Shown here in pieces: positions 12,601 through 25,135 of a DNA stretch of 64,000 nt. The notes beneath the pieces were generated by a model, which worked only from the letters and a program-made list of their open reading frames with translations, made no database searches and had not been told where the DNA came from. The DNA comes from Pohlia nutans (taxonomy: Eukaryota > Streptophyta > Bryopsida > Bryales > Mniaceae). Every line of letters begins with the position of its first letter. Within the stretch, counting starts at the first letter, position 1. Where the stretch lies: the NCBI GenBank assembly GCA_022496805.1, contig CM040094.1:19057501-19121500 (forward strand), in the 5' to 3' direction. The translations under genes were made by a program, and so were the position numbers.

Positions 12601-13960
12601 GCTCCAATTGCGAGGCATTCATACTCCAATGCCTCTCAATCTGTAAGCCAAGTCATATATCCACCATGAACAACAGAAAAACAAGCAACTTCAAAAAATA
12701 ATAAATGTAACAAATTGTCTTATACCTCTTGCAGAAACTCGGGCCCAAATGCTGGATTGGCAACGGCAGTCATCTTCCCTAACTTCACAATCAATTTTGA
12801 AGTCCTTTCCTTGATGCCCATCTTCATTGCAGCCGCGATGCCTTCCCGAGTAACGTCTTCAGGTTTGGTCTCCTCACGATACACTTGCACAGCTAAATCA
12901 CCAGCAGCAGCAATATCTTGCTGTGAACACATCATTGTTAGAAAATTACAATGAGTTCAATGTAAAAAATGTAATTTCAAGCAATCAAGGTATAGATATG
13001 AAACATACCCGAAACATTAGAGCCGTGAATACATCTGCTTGCAAGGAGCACCATCCTCTTTTAGCAGAGTTTTGACACCGGTCCATTTCCTCCCGACTCA
13101 ACAACTCAGTGAAATAATCTAGAGGCATAGTTCCAAATTTGCGAACTTGGTAAAGTTGATGAACCAAGTTTGTTTTCACGTGGGAGAATTCCGTCTGCCT
13201 GGAAAAAATGATTAGTGAACTATTAGACATAAGCGGTGAACATTAGAAAATCCATGAATCCAAACGAGTCTAACATTTGATTGATGAGTGGAAGATTTTG
13301 AAGATAATGTACTCACTTGTTGATATCATTCATCACGTTCATGAGAACTCCAATTCGTCCCTTTGTCTCCAAAATGATCGTGTCCACCGAATAGTGCCAT
13401 GATTGGACATTACTGTAGAGTCTAGTGATATGGTTCATCCATGCGATTCTACGATGGTTACCGTCGCAAATGAAGAACATCTTACCCTTCATGAGGCGCA
13501 ATGAATCTTGAGAATCTAAAAACTCATCAAATTTGTCACTCTCTGCTTCCCAGATTGGTCCCCATTCACTTCGATGTTTGGATGACACATGCTCTCCAAA
13601 ACCTTGCTCGTTCGTAAGAGAAACATAGAAAACACAAGCACCTTCGCGGTAGCCATGCACGAATTCTTGCTCAAGCTTCACGAGATCACATTGCAAAGTA
13701 GGCCTTACCATAGGCATTACGACAAGGCGGCAGAGTGGAATGTTGTGTCGTGAAATGTTGACAGGTTGCAAGCGAAGTTCAGCAAGTGCTGCAACCGTAT
13801 TGATCTTCTGTGAGCGCCGTATGTCGTCTTCGCTAATTCCATCCACAGTCTGGACAATAGAACTCTCCTCATCGTCTTCGTCACCATCGTCACCAATCCC
13901 CGGTTGAGGAGTGAGACTATCCTCTCCATCGTCTGAATTGTACTTTGGTGTCTCGAGATC

Positions 13961-16900
13961 CTGCATGCGCAAAAGAAACGTTTGCACCAAATTTGAGATT
14001 AGTATAAATCAAGTTATTTTATAAACCATTGCAGTCAAGTCCATAATGGAGAATTGATGACGAGCACAATTGAAAAGAGCAAGCCTGAATATCCTGCCAA
14101 TGGACCACAGGGCCAATATCAACGTGGCGATCACAGACCAGCTCAACACGAACGTTCTGGACCATCTCAGCACGAACAACAAGGACCATGTAGAACTCAA
14201 ATATAGATCCCACGCGAAAACACGCAGAGGTCGCATGCTGGCCTAAGAATCTCTCCTTCATCTCTACCGTCGGCCCCGAGGGCACACCACGTCCACCATG
14301 CATTCACCCAGAAAACCGCATCAAAATATCATGGGACTAGTACGAAGCAATCCAAGAGGGACTTTAAAAGGCAAGGGGCCGACGCCGGCATGAAATTATC
14401 TTACAATCTGACCATCTAAAGCTACAGGAACTCCGACAAACTCGCATGGCTTAACCCCCAGCCTTTGCCCAAATGTGGCACATGTAGCACATCCATCTGG
14501 CTGAGGGTGCTCCAAGATAGGGCTCGGGCTCGTCAAGTGCCGCCACACGTGGCCTATCACACCCCCCTCTAGACAACCATCGGCCCCGACGGCACTCCAC
14601 GACCCCAGCACTTCCACACGCACGTCACGCAACGAAATCAAACTTTGGCTCAAACCTTAGAGCTCGAAAGAGGCCATTGTGTCCAACATTTTCATCACAG
14701 CGGGGTTCAACAACACGAGAGTTCATCACAACACGAGCACATGGGGAGGGCTTGTCCGCTATGCCATTCCCGTGACGACAGTGGCACGGCACGAGGCGCC
14801 AACAGTGGCCAAACCCCAACTCCCCCAATCTACCGTCGGCCCCGAGGGCACTCCACGACCCCCACGCACATTCACACGCCCGTCACGAAACCCAAGCGAG
14901 GTCTAACCAGTGTGCCCAACACTGCCGCGACAGAGGGATGCTCAACACGTTTTGAGCCTCATCATCACAAGCGTTCATCACAACACGAGCACTCTCAAAC
15001 AACATGCAATCCACGACTTGGCCAAGACAGTAGTGTGGCTTGCAGTGTGCGCATCACTGCCTCGTCACGAGGGTTTTGCTAACGCTTGGGGACTCCACAT
15101 CATGATAAATCCAGAACCACGAGCAACTTGACATCACGAGAATCACGAGCAACTCGACATCACGAGCATCACGAGCAACTCGACATCACCAGCAACACGA
15201 GCACCTCAACATCACGAGCATCACGAGTATCACGAGCAACTCGACATCACCAGCATCACGAGCAAATCACGAGTAACTTGTCATCACGAGACTCCAAGGA
15301 CTGGTTCCCAAGATCATGGCAGAGCTCGCGTCAAAGCGAGTGCTTTCCAACACCGCCGTCACCTCCACGGTGGTGCAAGCCCCACCACAAATCCAAGCTG
15401 CACACCAGCTCACAAGTAGAGAGCTCGGCCATGACATGTGGCTCGAGTTTTGCCCAGAGCGGAGTCGCACCAAACCACCGTCGGCCCCGAGGGCACTTCC
15501 TCACCCCCCCACATTTGCCCACAACTCGCACTACTTTCAAGCCTGAAGTGCCCATTGTAGGGCTCTCACTTGGCCATGACAGTAGTGTGGATTGCAGTGT
15601 GCGCATCATTGCCTCGTCACGAGGGTTCTGCTAACGCTTGGGGACTCCACATCACGAGAAATCCAGAACCACGAGCAACTTGACATCACGAGAATCACGA
15701 GCAACTCGACATCACGAGCATCACAAGCAACTCGACATCACCAGCATCATGAGTATCAAGAGCAACTCGACATCACCAGCATCACGAGCAAATCACGAGT
15801 AACTAGTCATCACGAGACTCCAAGGACTGGTTCCCAAGATCATGGCAGAGCTCGCGTCAAAGCGAGTGCTTTCCAACACCGCCGTCACCTCCACGGTGGT
15901 GCAAGCCCCACCACGAATCCAAGCTGCACACCAGCTCACAAGTAGAGAGCTCGGCCACGACGTGTGGCTCGAGTTTTGCCGAGAGCGGAGTCCCACCAAA
16001 CCACCGTCGGCCCCGAGGGCACATCCTCCACCCCCCCCCCCCCCCACATTTGCCCACAACTCGCACTACTTTCAAGCCTGAAGTGCCCATTGTAGGGCTC
16101 TCACTTGGCCATGACAGTAGAGTGGCTTGCAGTGTGCGCATCACTGCCTCGTCACGGGGGTTCTGCTAACGCTTGGGGACTCCACATCACGAGAAATCCA
16201 GAACCACGAGCAACTTGACATCACGAGAATCACGAGCAACTCGACATCACGCGCATCACGAGCAACTCGACATCACCACCATCACGAGCACCTCAACATC
16301 ACGAGCGTCACGAGTATCAAGAGCAACTCGACATCACCAGCATCACGAGCAAATCACAAGTAACTTGTCATCACGAGACTCCAAGGACTGGTTCCCAAGA
16401 TCATGGCAGAGCTCGCGTCAAAGCGAGTGCTTTCCAACACCGCCGTCACCTCTACGGTGGTGCAAGCCCCACCACGAATCCAAGCTGCACACCAGCTCAC
16501 AAGTAGAGGGCTCGGCCACGACGTGTGGCTCGAGTTTTTCCCTGAGCGGAGTCCCACCAAACCACCGTCGGCCCCGAGGGCACATCCTCACCCCCCCCCC
16601 CCCCCCCCACACTTGCCCACAACTCGCACTACTTTCAAGCCTGAAGTGCCCATTGTAGGGCTCTCACTTGGCCATGACAGTAGTGTGGATTGCAGTGTGC
16701 GCATCACTGCCTCGTCACGAGGGTTCTGCTAACGCTTGGGGACTCCACATCACGAGAAATCTAGAACCACGAGCAACTTCACATCACGAGCATCACGAGC
16801 AATTGGACATCACGAGCATCACGAGCACCTCAACATCACGAGCATCATGAGTATCAAGAGCAACTCGACATCACCAGCATCACGAGCAAATCACGAGTAA

Positions 16901-18248
16901 CTAGTCATCACGAGACTCCAAGGACTGGTTCCCAAGATCATGGCAGAGCTCGCGTCAAAGCGAGTGCTTTCCAACACCGCCGTCACCTCCACGGTGGTGC
17001 AAGCCCCACCACGAATCCAAGCTGCACACCAGCTCACAAGTAGAGAGCTCGGCCACGACGTGTGGCTCGAGTTTTGCCCAGAGCGGAGTCCCACCAAACC
17101 ACCGTCGGCCCCGAGGGCACTTCCTCACCCCCCCCCCCCCCCCACATTTGCCCACAACTCGCACTACTTTCAAGCCTGAAGTGCCCATTGTAGGGCTCTC
17201 ACTTGGCCATGACAGTAGTGTGGATTGCAGTGTGCGCATCACTGCCTCGTCACGAGGGTTCTGCTAACGCTTGGGGACTCCACATCACGAGAAATCCAGA
17301 ACCACGAGCAACTTGACATCACGAGAATCACGAGCAACTCGACATCACGAGCATCACAAGCAACTCGACATCACCAGCATCACGAGCACCTCAACATCAC
17401 GAGCATCACGAGTATCACGAGCAAATCACGAGTAACTAGTCATCACGAGACTCCAAGGACTGGTGCCCAAGATCATGGCAGAGCTCGCGTCAAAGCGAGT
17501 GCTTTCCAACACCGCCGTCACTTCCACGGTGGTGCAAGCCCCACCACGAATCCAAGCTCCACACCAGCTCACAAGTAGAGAGCTCGGCCACGACATGTGG
17601 CTCGAGTTTTGCCCAGAGCGGAGTCGCACCAAACCAGCGTCGGCCCCGAGGGCACTTCTTCACCCCCCCACATTTGCCCACAACTCGCACTACTTTCAAG
17701 CCTGAAGTGCCCATTGTAGGGCTCTCACTTGGCCATGACAGACTTAGTGTGGCTTGCAGTGTGCGCATCACTGCCTCGTCACGGGGGTTCTGCTAACGCT
17801 TGGAGACTCCACATCACGAGAAATCCAGAACCACAAGCAACTTGACATGACGAGAATCACGAGCAACTGGACATCACGAGCATCACGAGCAACTGGACAT
17901 CACCAGCATTAGGAGCACCTCGACATCACGAGCATCACGAGTATCACGAGCAACTCGACATCACCAGCATCACGAGCAAATCACGAGTAACTTGTCATCA
18001 CGAGACTTCAAGGACTGGTGCCCAAGATTATGACAGAGCTCGCGTTAAAGCGAGTGCTTTCCAACATCGCCGTCACCTCCAGGGTGGTGCAAGCCCCACC
18101 ACGAATCCATGTTCCACACCAGCACATGGGAATGAACCAAGCTCATGCATCAAATGCAGACATGGTCTTTCTCACTAAACCCCAAATGGTTTCCCAACAC
18201 ATTAAATCCTCATGACAACATACTCAACGAGGGGTAGCATTTTCTTAC
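13961..18248 (-). other. 4.3-kb intron of the MULE-A partner gene, filled by satellite
   Basis: This intron joins exon 3 (ends at 18249) to exon 4 (starts at 13960); both junctions are phase 0. It holds the 540-bp satellite array plus flanking unique sequence. A minus-strand open stretch at 14019-14303 looks partly protein-like but is not needed to keep the frame. Confidence 0.55.
14640..18130 (+). repeat. satellite array, about 540-bp unit, six full or near-full copies
   Basis: The phrase CTGGTTCCCAAGATCATGGC or a close variant recurs at 15301, 15838, 16388, 16925, 17460 and 18015, a period of 535-555 bp. A diverged copy precedes and a truncated one ends near 18130. Each unit contains a microsatellite-like block of CATCACGAGCAACTCGA phrases (length varies), a poly-C run of 7 to 20 bases, and the motif CCGTCGGCCCCGAGGGCA. 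Most length differences lie in the first two. Long open frames on both strands here are by-products of the repeat and are not genes. Confidence 0.92.
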
Positions 18249-18619
18249 CTCGTCTGTGGGCTGTAAGTTGCCTGATCCAAGCTGGGTCCTCGCCATCCTT
18301 TGCCCCTTCGTCTCAGGTGCAGATTCCTGATCCATACAACATGTGATTAATGCTCATATATATTTTCACGAAACAAATGATTGGCTTTCAAATTCCTTGT
18401 CTTCATGAGTGCCATTCACATTTGTAAAGTAATCACGCCTTACCTGGTGCATGAGATTCTCATCAGGTGGGTGAGGTCCCCTCCCTCCCGCGGTCGATCC
18501 TCTGGTCTTCCTCATCGCGGCCTGGATTGTGCAGTGGCGAAATAAAAAGGCAGTGAGAAGACGTATTCAATAGTGCGCTACTGATGTTGCAAGGTCAGGT
18601 AGCGCGCTACTGATCCGTG

Positions 18620-19030
18620 CAAGGGTAAAACTTGATGGGAAACAAAGGAGCTCGTGACACAGCAAGACAAGGGAGCTCGTGAGACAAAAAGACAGAGAGA
18701 CAAGGGAGCTTGTGAGACAAAAAGACAGGGAGACAAGGGAGCTCGTGAGACAAAAGGACAGGAGGACAACGGAGCTCGTGAGACAGAGAGTTAGGGAGAC
18801 AAGCCAGCTCGTGAGAGAGGATGAGAAAGTAGCTCGTGTGTGGAGATTAGGTGAGCCAGCTCATTCGAGGAGAAGAACGAGCTTGCTCGTGAGACCGGGA
18901 GCTCGTGACACAGCATGACAAAGGCGCTCGTGAGACTGACAGAGAGGGAGAGCAGACAGCTCGTGAGTGGCTTGTGCGCGGAGATGAGCTCGTGCGCGGA
19001 GATGAGGTTTAGGAGCTCGTCACAGCAGGA
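18620..19030 (+). repeat. degenerate minisatellite (GGGAGCTCGTGAGACAAAAAGA type)
   Basis: About ten imperfect units of 30-40 bp, each centred on GAGCTCGTGAGACA, lie between exons 1 and 2 of the partner gene. The phrase CACGAG/CTCGTG is shared with the 540-bp satellite, so the two arrays may have a common origin. Confidence 0.75.
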
Positions 19031-19753
19031 ACTCCAGCATCAAGGTGCTTGAGCGCGCCGATGAAGTGGCACCCTGAAATCACCCCTGTCGTACCCTAAT
19101 TTTCTAAACCCTAACCCTCAGCTAAGCTATCACCCTAATCCAATGCATTCATGACCGTTGCACGGGTCCATGTGTGCATATGAACGATGTCCTCTATTAC
19201 ACCTAACTATATGACATGTTCCAGATATCATTCTTTAGGATCTGAAAAACAATATTATACAAAATTGGTCACTACGTTCAAAATTAAACTAATGTCCTAA
19301 AGAATCTAATTCCCTCAATAATTCACGAAAGTACATAAACGTCTTCAAAATACAAAGATGGCATACTATATAATCAAAGTACAATATTCCATTAGTGGAT
19401 AGTATCTTACAATGGATGGTGTAGCATGGGCCAGGACCCTTTCGACGTTGTCTTCGTTGATAGCCTGTTTCACGTCTACCGCTTCTTCAACTTCTTGCAA
19501 GCTCGCCAAATTCGTCACTTCTTCTCCACTAAAATCTTTTCTCACACCCTCGAGATTCTCAAGAGTAGACAGTCGTGACATGTGTTTCGTGGATCTCATC
19601 CTCGAGCGTCAGTCATGTACTATGCAGTCCACGTGAACGCTGGAAGAAGTTGACATTCAATATTCACTACACTGCTTGAATTTATACGAAGGGTGAGAGA
19701 ACTAGATTATCTCTTTGTGATCCAACTCAAGCTTTGTCTAAATCTAAACACCA

Positions 19754-20229
19754 GTGATGGATGCTTCGGAAGTTCAATGTGAAGAGAAAGTGCTGGACTT
19801 CGAAACCATTGAGAGATTGATGATGGGAAACGGAAAAGACTATCCCGTAGTGTCAAGGAATGGGCGTCAGGTGCAGATGATGAATGCCATCAACAGCTTG
19901 GAGGGTGCAGTGGAACTCCGGATGGCGAATTTCCAGACATTTAGGACTCCAAGATCGACCTCGCAACGATTTTGCTAGACAAAGATGTTCTATTTTCCTA
20001 CCGAGTCCCCTGTGGAATATGGGACGCCCGCCCTCGACATCCTCTTGTCTGGAGGCTCATGTGGTCTCATAGTGTTTGTCAACTCATGGGACTCCCCGAT
20101 CCTTGCAACCTTGAAAGCCAGGGTGTTCCAATTGTGCCAGAAGACATTGCAGCTGCCGTCCAAGACTTCTTCGACGATAAACCGAAGCCTCCGTTCTGGG
20201 GTTGCGTCTCTAGCGTCATGCCATTCTAG
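19754..20229 (+). pseudogene. unrecognised ORF between the two divergent genes of MULE-A
   Basis: The frame starts MMDASEVQCEEKVLDFETIE at 19754 and reads well to about 19940. It then shifts frame, and a coding-like stretch continues from about 19946 to a stop at 20227-20229 (LLDKDVLFSYRVPCGIWDAR, then a tryptophan-rich end with FWGCVSSVMPF). I recognise no domain. It is absent from the equivalent 0.5-kb gap of MULE-C, so it may be a captured host fragment or a decayed upstream exon. Its start is only 154 bp from exon 1 of the partner gene, head to head. Confidence 0.35.
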
Positions 20230-20879
20230 GGCTCCTATGATTGACAACACTTTTGTGCTACAGTAGACGAGGTTGCAGCTTGGATGTTTATGATTAAAAT
20301 CAGAATATTATAGTATTGAACAGGAAGTTTTAGTATTGACAGTAAGGTACAATACCTATGAGTTATATATTCTTTGTTATTTTGTTGTGATGAAACCAGG
20401 TGACTATCACAAAAAGTAATTATTTTGTCAAAGTATAAATAAGACCGAACGACAAGTTCTTCTCGTTAATATTCTATCACTTTACAGTGTATGACTCAGC
20501 CAACGCCAAATTAGATTCATCCCAATCTCATTACATCCACTCATTAACTTTGAACTGCGAGCTGATGCATGCGGCACACTACATTCCGTCTCTATTTTAA
20601 TTAGCTAGCGCCGTATAAAACTTTGACGTTGTTTAGATTAGTCGTTCGGCTAAAGTGAAATTGATGTCAGTTGCAAGGCGGCTCCAATCTTAGACCTATC
20701 TCACCGTCTACATTTTAATTTCTACCGTGACTCTGAATATAGTGACTCCATCGGAAACGACACCTAGTTATATTCTCAACCCAAATTCAATGCCCCTCAC
20801 AATCCATCTTCTCGTGACTTCTTTGCTGAATTATTTCTCTATCTTAACCAACTAGTATCTCTCTAGCCCGATCGTTTCT
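20230..20879. other. AT-rich upstream region of the MULE-A transposase
   Basis: I see no coding sequence. The region should hold the transposase promoter. TATAAATAAG-like sequence occurs near 20435. Confidence 0.35.
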
Positions 20880-23800
20880 ATGGCCAGCATTTCCGTAAGA
20901 GGTGACGAGGTCCCACTAGTTCTACCAGTAGGTGAGACTGGCTTTGTCAAAGTTACCTCTAAACTTCTCTACATTAGGTTCGGTCTAGCAGAAAGCTCTA
21001 TGATGGTCGAAGAAGAGGTCCTTGAGAAGTATGGAATAGTCAAAGAGGCCATATTACAGTCTAGATGTGAAGATGACGAGGGTTTCTACTGGCTCCTCCA
21101 TCCGGGTCAGTACAAAGCATACGGTCTTACCCCGCAGCAACTGGCTGCATCTACTGAAATTTTAGCCCCTGCCTCAGATACTTCCACTGTAGAGTTGCCT
21201 CACGCACGTCGTGATAGGAGGCAAGTTGCAGATCCAACTCGTTCCGTTGCAGATATTATGGTCAATCTTCGTAATGTGAAACGCGAGAGTCTAGACCCCA
21301 TCATTGAGTTGTCCAGTGAATGTGAGGGGGAAACACTATCACTACCCTCGCAACTTCCAAACTTGAATGAACCAGCTCCTTTTATTGCCAGTCAAGCTAC
21401 TGTCCGCACCCCCGCTAATAGTCCATCTTCCTCCTCATTTTCCCTCCCTCCTCTATATCCTAGTAGTTCATAAGATTGCCCTAGTGTTATGCAATGTCTG
21501 CGGAAGCTGTCTAGTGTTCCTGGCTCTCGTAATGAACTTGCTCAAATAGATTTTGATCGCATCGAATATCACAAGGTGCAGTTCCTTCCTTCGCAGTTTG
21601 ACGGGGATGTGGTCTTTGAGCTACCACCGGTTTCTGGGCGTGTACACTCTTCCGGAGCCCGGAGCATGGAGGGAATGGACAAGCGTTATGATGGCCACAC
21701 ATGGTGCCGCACCACGACGTCCAATATCCACAACCCCTTCGGTTTGAAGTTCAGGAGGTCGGCGTGCGTTGGACACTTGCGTTGAGACAACGAAGACTGT
21801 GACTATCTTGCTAGAACGTATAAGAAGAATGAGACAGAGTGGACTGGTACAACTAACTTCCCATTCGATATTCGTCAAAGCCCTCCTCCGGAATCTTCCA
21901 TTGCATGTAGAGTTTGCAAGAAAGCCCCTTCTTGTCGTGACTCTTGCACGGCGCGGGTGTATTACGTGCTCAATGTGAACGACAGGTCTCGTGCATGTAT
22001 CCATTTGGGCTTCCATCGACATCCCGTCGCCGATGGACCGTGCAGAGAGTCCATGGAGACCATCACCGGCTTGATTGCATCGGAGGTGGCGAAGACTCCC
22101 ACCGCCAAAAACGCGGCCATCGCTCTTGCAGCTAGCAAGGAGTTCCTCGAGACGTTTCTTGTCCACAGTGGGCTAGGCCCAAAAGAGATGCTCCAAGGAC
22201 AGGAACTGGACAAGGTGATGGACAAGTTCCGCATGCTCAGCTCTCCGAACGTTCGAAACATGATCGCCACTTTTCACGCTCAGGGCAAAGGCAAAGGCGA
22301 GATTGATCAAATTCTAGAGATGAAGCGGCATGCGAAGATCGAGTTTATACACGACAGTGTATTCCCGGGCCAAGGCCAGGAAAAGGTATATCTCTTCAAA
22401 CTGCTCGTGCATGGCCCCGGGAGTGGCGTCGACCTCGTGAGAAGGATGCAACCTGGAGGTGACCTCCAAAATTGCTTCGTCATGTTCGATCACGTGAAAA
22501 GAGTGAAGCCATGGACCACCATTGCTTGCCATGTTTATGATTCCACCTACTGCAAGGTGATGACCATCGCTGTCTGCGATATGCAAACGGAAGGCACTGA
22601 GGGACAACTTATATTTTGGCGTTGCCTGAACAAAGTGATGGACAACAATGGCGTACCGAATCCAAACTTTAAAGGTTTCATGTGCAACAGTGCACAAGCA
22701 AACTTCAATGCAGTTCGCATTGTCTATGGCTCGGGCAATCCTGCCGTGCCTATGGTAGACCGTGAAAGGACTTGTCTATTCCACTGGGCGACGAGCATGC
22801 ACAAGCACACTGAGAAGCTGATCGCCAAGAACTTCCAGAATCAGCACATCAGGCTTTGCAAACAATATAAAGATGCCCAAACAATGGACGAAGCTGACAG
22901 GATGTACCTTGAGTTGAGAGCGTGGTGGTACTCGTCCGGTGCTGCTTCAGAGGATGCGATTCGCGAGCTTGAAGACTGGCTGGCCTTTTGGCATTTTCGC
23001 TACCGTCAATGGGGCGGTTTCATGGAAACGGTAAAATATCAAAAGCACCCTTTCACTTCACGTGGATGTATAGAATATGTTGTAGTCCCTCGATGTCGAT
23101 GGTCCTTCCCCCGTAATTGCCTGCATTTTGACGGGGTCAAGTATTGACCCCTCGGGCCCGACGGTTGCTTAGACACCTACCACTGTAAATAAATTTAGGG
23201 GAACAAAGGGCACTTAGAAAAGAGCCGTCGGCCCCGACGACTGTTTTGATTTTTATTTTATTTTTTATTTTATTTTTTTTGCAAATCAGCAAATCAGAGT
23301 TAAAAAAATAAAACAAAAAAAAAAAATTCCTTCAAACGTGATTATTTATACATCTATCACCCCAACGTAATTATTATTAAAACTTTCCTAAGCCGTGAGA
23401 TCAAAACTGTTTTGTGCAATAAGATAAATTGGGTGATGCAATTTCTGTAGAATCTTACCGCAGATGAACTAGCAGACATCCCAACATGCAACCTTGCAGA
23501 GACCGTTCACAACAAGTGGATGCAAGCCTCCGGGAAGCGAGGCTTGGACCTCTTTGTCCCACCACCGATGATTGGGCCCGTGCTTTCATGCAGATGACCA
23601 ACTACAGAACATTTCTATGTGGAAGTCCGTCTGGAACTGGTCTGTCCAAGCACGATCTAAAACTGAAGAGGGCTATGGCATCCCATGACGGCAAGAAGAT
23701 CGCCGAAGCAATTAACAACATGCCTGGGGCTGCGGAGGTTTCTACACGAGTTCCACACTTGGAAGGGGAAGAGGTGTTTGGCTCGTCCAAGAGAAAGCTC

Positions 23801-24829
23801 GACATGCCAGTGGGTTGCGAGGGAGATTCTCATCGCCCTGACAAGGTGAACTTCTCGCATCCACGTGTCCAAACACGATCTGCCTCTGCTAGAATGAACT
23901 CGGAGCAATCACCAAGATCTACTTCTCCGATTCCATTCACAACTAGGGTGTTGGAGACTGACTGTGACACTTCAAAATGGCACATTGCAACGATGTCACA
24001 CAAGTCCAAAAAGCAGTGTCACGCAGTGCAAGCGGGGAATGGCAACAAGTGCAAGATGTTGATTGTGAAGGGCGGAAAGGCTACAGCTGCCCCAACCTAC
24101 CGAGGCACTAGGACGGAGTACAAAGGGACTAAACCTCAGACAGCTGATTTCTGGTTCTGTCCCGACCAAATCGCACGATGTGTCATGGGTCCGAAGCGCT
24201 TCTTTGTCATAGATCGCCCGGAACTCCCGGACGTTTGGCCCGTCCTCTCTGGTACAAACCTCACGCGTTCGGAGATCCTAGAGCTCCAGGAGGCCGGGTT
24301 TCGTCTGCAGTCCACTACAGCCCTTTCGCCTCGACGCCTCTTTACGACGTCTAAGGTGTTTGAGCCGGTGCTCTGGACTCACCCAAGGCCATTGCATGCT
24401 GACAGAGTCCCATCATCTCGAAACGGCAAGAACGTGCGTCGGAACACCAAGGCTCCAATGGAAGCTCACCGCAATCAATGGGAGAGTGCCCGAAACGTTA
24501 AGGCAAATATTCTCCGCGTGAACCTACTCCCCTATCCCGGGCTTGGTGCCATCATCGTGCTCCAGTCCGGGGTGGAGCCCGATGATAATTTGTACAATAT
24601 CACATTGTGCAATTTTCCATCATGTACGTGCCCTCATTACACCAGCATGAACTCTGCAGCTGTTGGGAGGCGTGGCCAGTACGTCAACTGCAAACACCTT
24701 TACTATATCTTTCGTTTCTTTTGCAAGCTGGACTATAAAGTTGACACGTACATCTATGCCCCTACTCTCAGCTTGGATGAGGTTAAAAATATTCTGCTGG
24801 CAGCTGGGATCATCAAGACCGAGGAATGA
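20880..24829 (+). pseudogene. MULE-A transposase (MULE DDE domain plus SWIM zinc finger)
   Basis: Exon 1 (20880 to about 23028) is one frame with two stops (TAA at 21471, TGA at 21783). It has an N-terminal cysteine/histidine region, then the MULE core: CHVYDSTYCKVMTIAVCD (first Asp), GFMCNSAQANFNAVRI and ERTCLFHW (C-x2-H). The second catalytic aspartate is replaced by asparagine; copies C and X keep D there. The intron ends near 23454. Exon 2 starts LTADELADIPTCNLAETVHN and carries a one-base deletion near 23555. Its end has the SWIM finger CTCPHY..NCKHLYYIF and APTLSLDEVKNIL. The enzyme would cut and insert the element; this copy is inactive. It is transcribed away from the partner gene. 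Confidence 0.88.
23029..23454 (+). other. transposase intron
   Basis: The donor GTAAAATATC follows ETV codons and the acceptor TTTCTGTAG precedes LTADEL. The same intron position is kept in MULE-C and MULE-X. It contains CGTCGGCCCCGACG, a palindromic variant of a motif in the 540-bp satellite. Confidence 0.65.
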
Positions 24830-25135
24830 AGAATGAGGACCAGTCTATGTTTAGACGTGGAGACTAGAACTAGCTGCAATATCTCCCTACTTAGAATAGC
24901 TAATGCCCTATATTGAATTGGTTGAAGTACTTGCATGATAACTTTGTCCACTATAACTATGTATTAGAACCAAAAATAAATAAATAAATACTACATATAG
25001 ATCCACATGTTATCTTTCCGTTCTTGGTCTCTTTTAAAAAAGCTCACTTGATGGGGTTCAGTTTCACCCATGTACCCTATAATTTTCCACCTCTGTACCC
25101 TAAAACTTTAACAGTGAACTACTCTAAGTAGTAAC

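Larger units (their letters stand above)
9707..19599 (-). pseudogene. ParB-like / beta-class DNA methyltransferase-like partner gene of MULE-A
   Basis: I predict 13 exons joined by GT-AG introns with matching phases: 19411-19599, 18444-18521, 18249-18326, 13317-13960, 13009-13198, 12726-12920, 12422-12640, 12084-12319, 11263-11971, 10811-11158, 10450-10723, 10096-10303 and 9707-10004 (about 1,220 codons). Exon 4 has an acidic stretch, then a region ending in the motif FICDGNHRRIAW, resembling the DGNHR box of ParB/sulfiredoxin-fold proteins. Exon 9 is Lys/Glu-rich, probably coiled coil. Exon 10 has DLILVDMPENLPVP (motif IV position; DPPYNL is usual). Exon 11 has PWRGPREKD..F..MLIEA (motif X-like) and VVLDCTTMTG, continuing in exon 12 as ASLLACRRVQRHLVALEED (motif I). 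Order IV-X-I defines the beta class of N4/N6 methyltransferases. In-frame stops lie in exons 7, 9, 10 and 12. Family assignment is by motif only; activity is doubtful because motif IV is altered. Confidence 0.62.

Noticed and set aside
9707..13960. Alternative genetic code or stop readthrough to explain stops in the partner gene
   Set aside because: All three stop types occur and neighbouring elements show the same decay; copia-2 reads with the standard code.
9707..13960. Cytosine-5 methyltransferase (DNMT) captured by a transposon, as reported for some algal retroelements
   Set aside because: No PCQ or ENV catalytic motifs; motif order and the D-x-P-x-N-L position fit N4/N6 enzymes instead.
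14019..14303. Additional exon of the MULE-A partner gene
   Set aside because: The flanking exons join in phase without it and no homologous exon is seen in MULE-C; left unassigned.
14644..17772. Many overlapping ORFs of 60-180 codons on both strands
   Set aside because: They repeat with the 540-bp satellite period, are Ser/His/Thr-rich and have no conserved domain; they are by-products of the array.
15100..18000. CACGAGCA repeats as a possible CRISPR array
   Set aside because: Units are short and continuous without unique spacers, and the genome is eukaryotic.
9707..19599. Partner gene as a mudrB homologue
   Set aside because: Size, exon number and motifs do not resemble what I know of mudrB; only the two-gene layout is similar.
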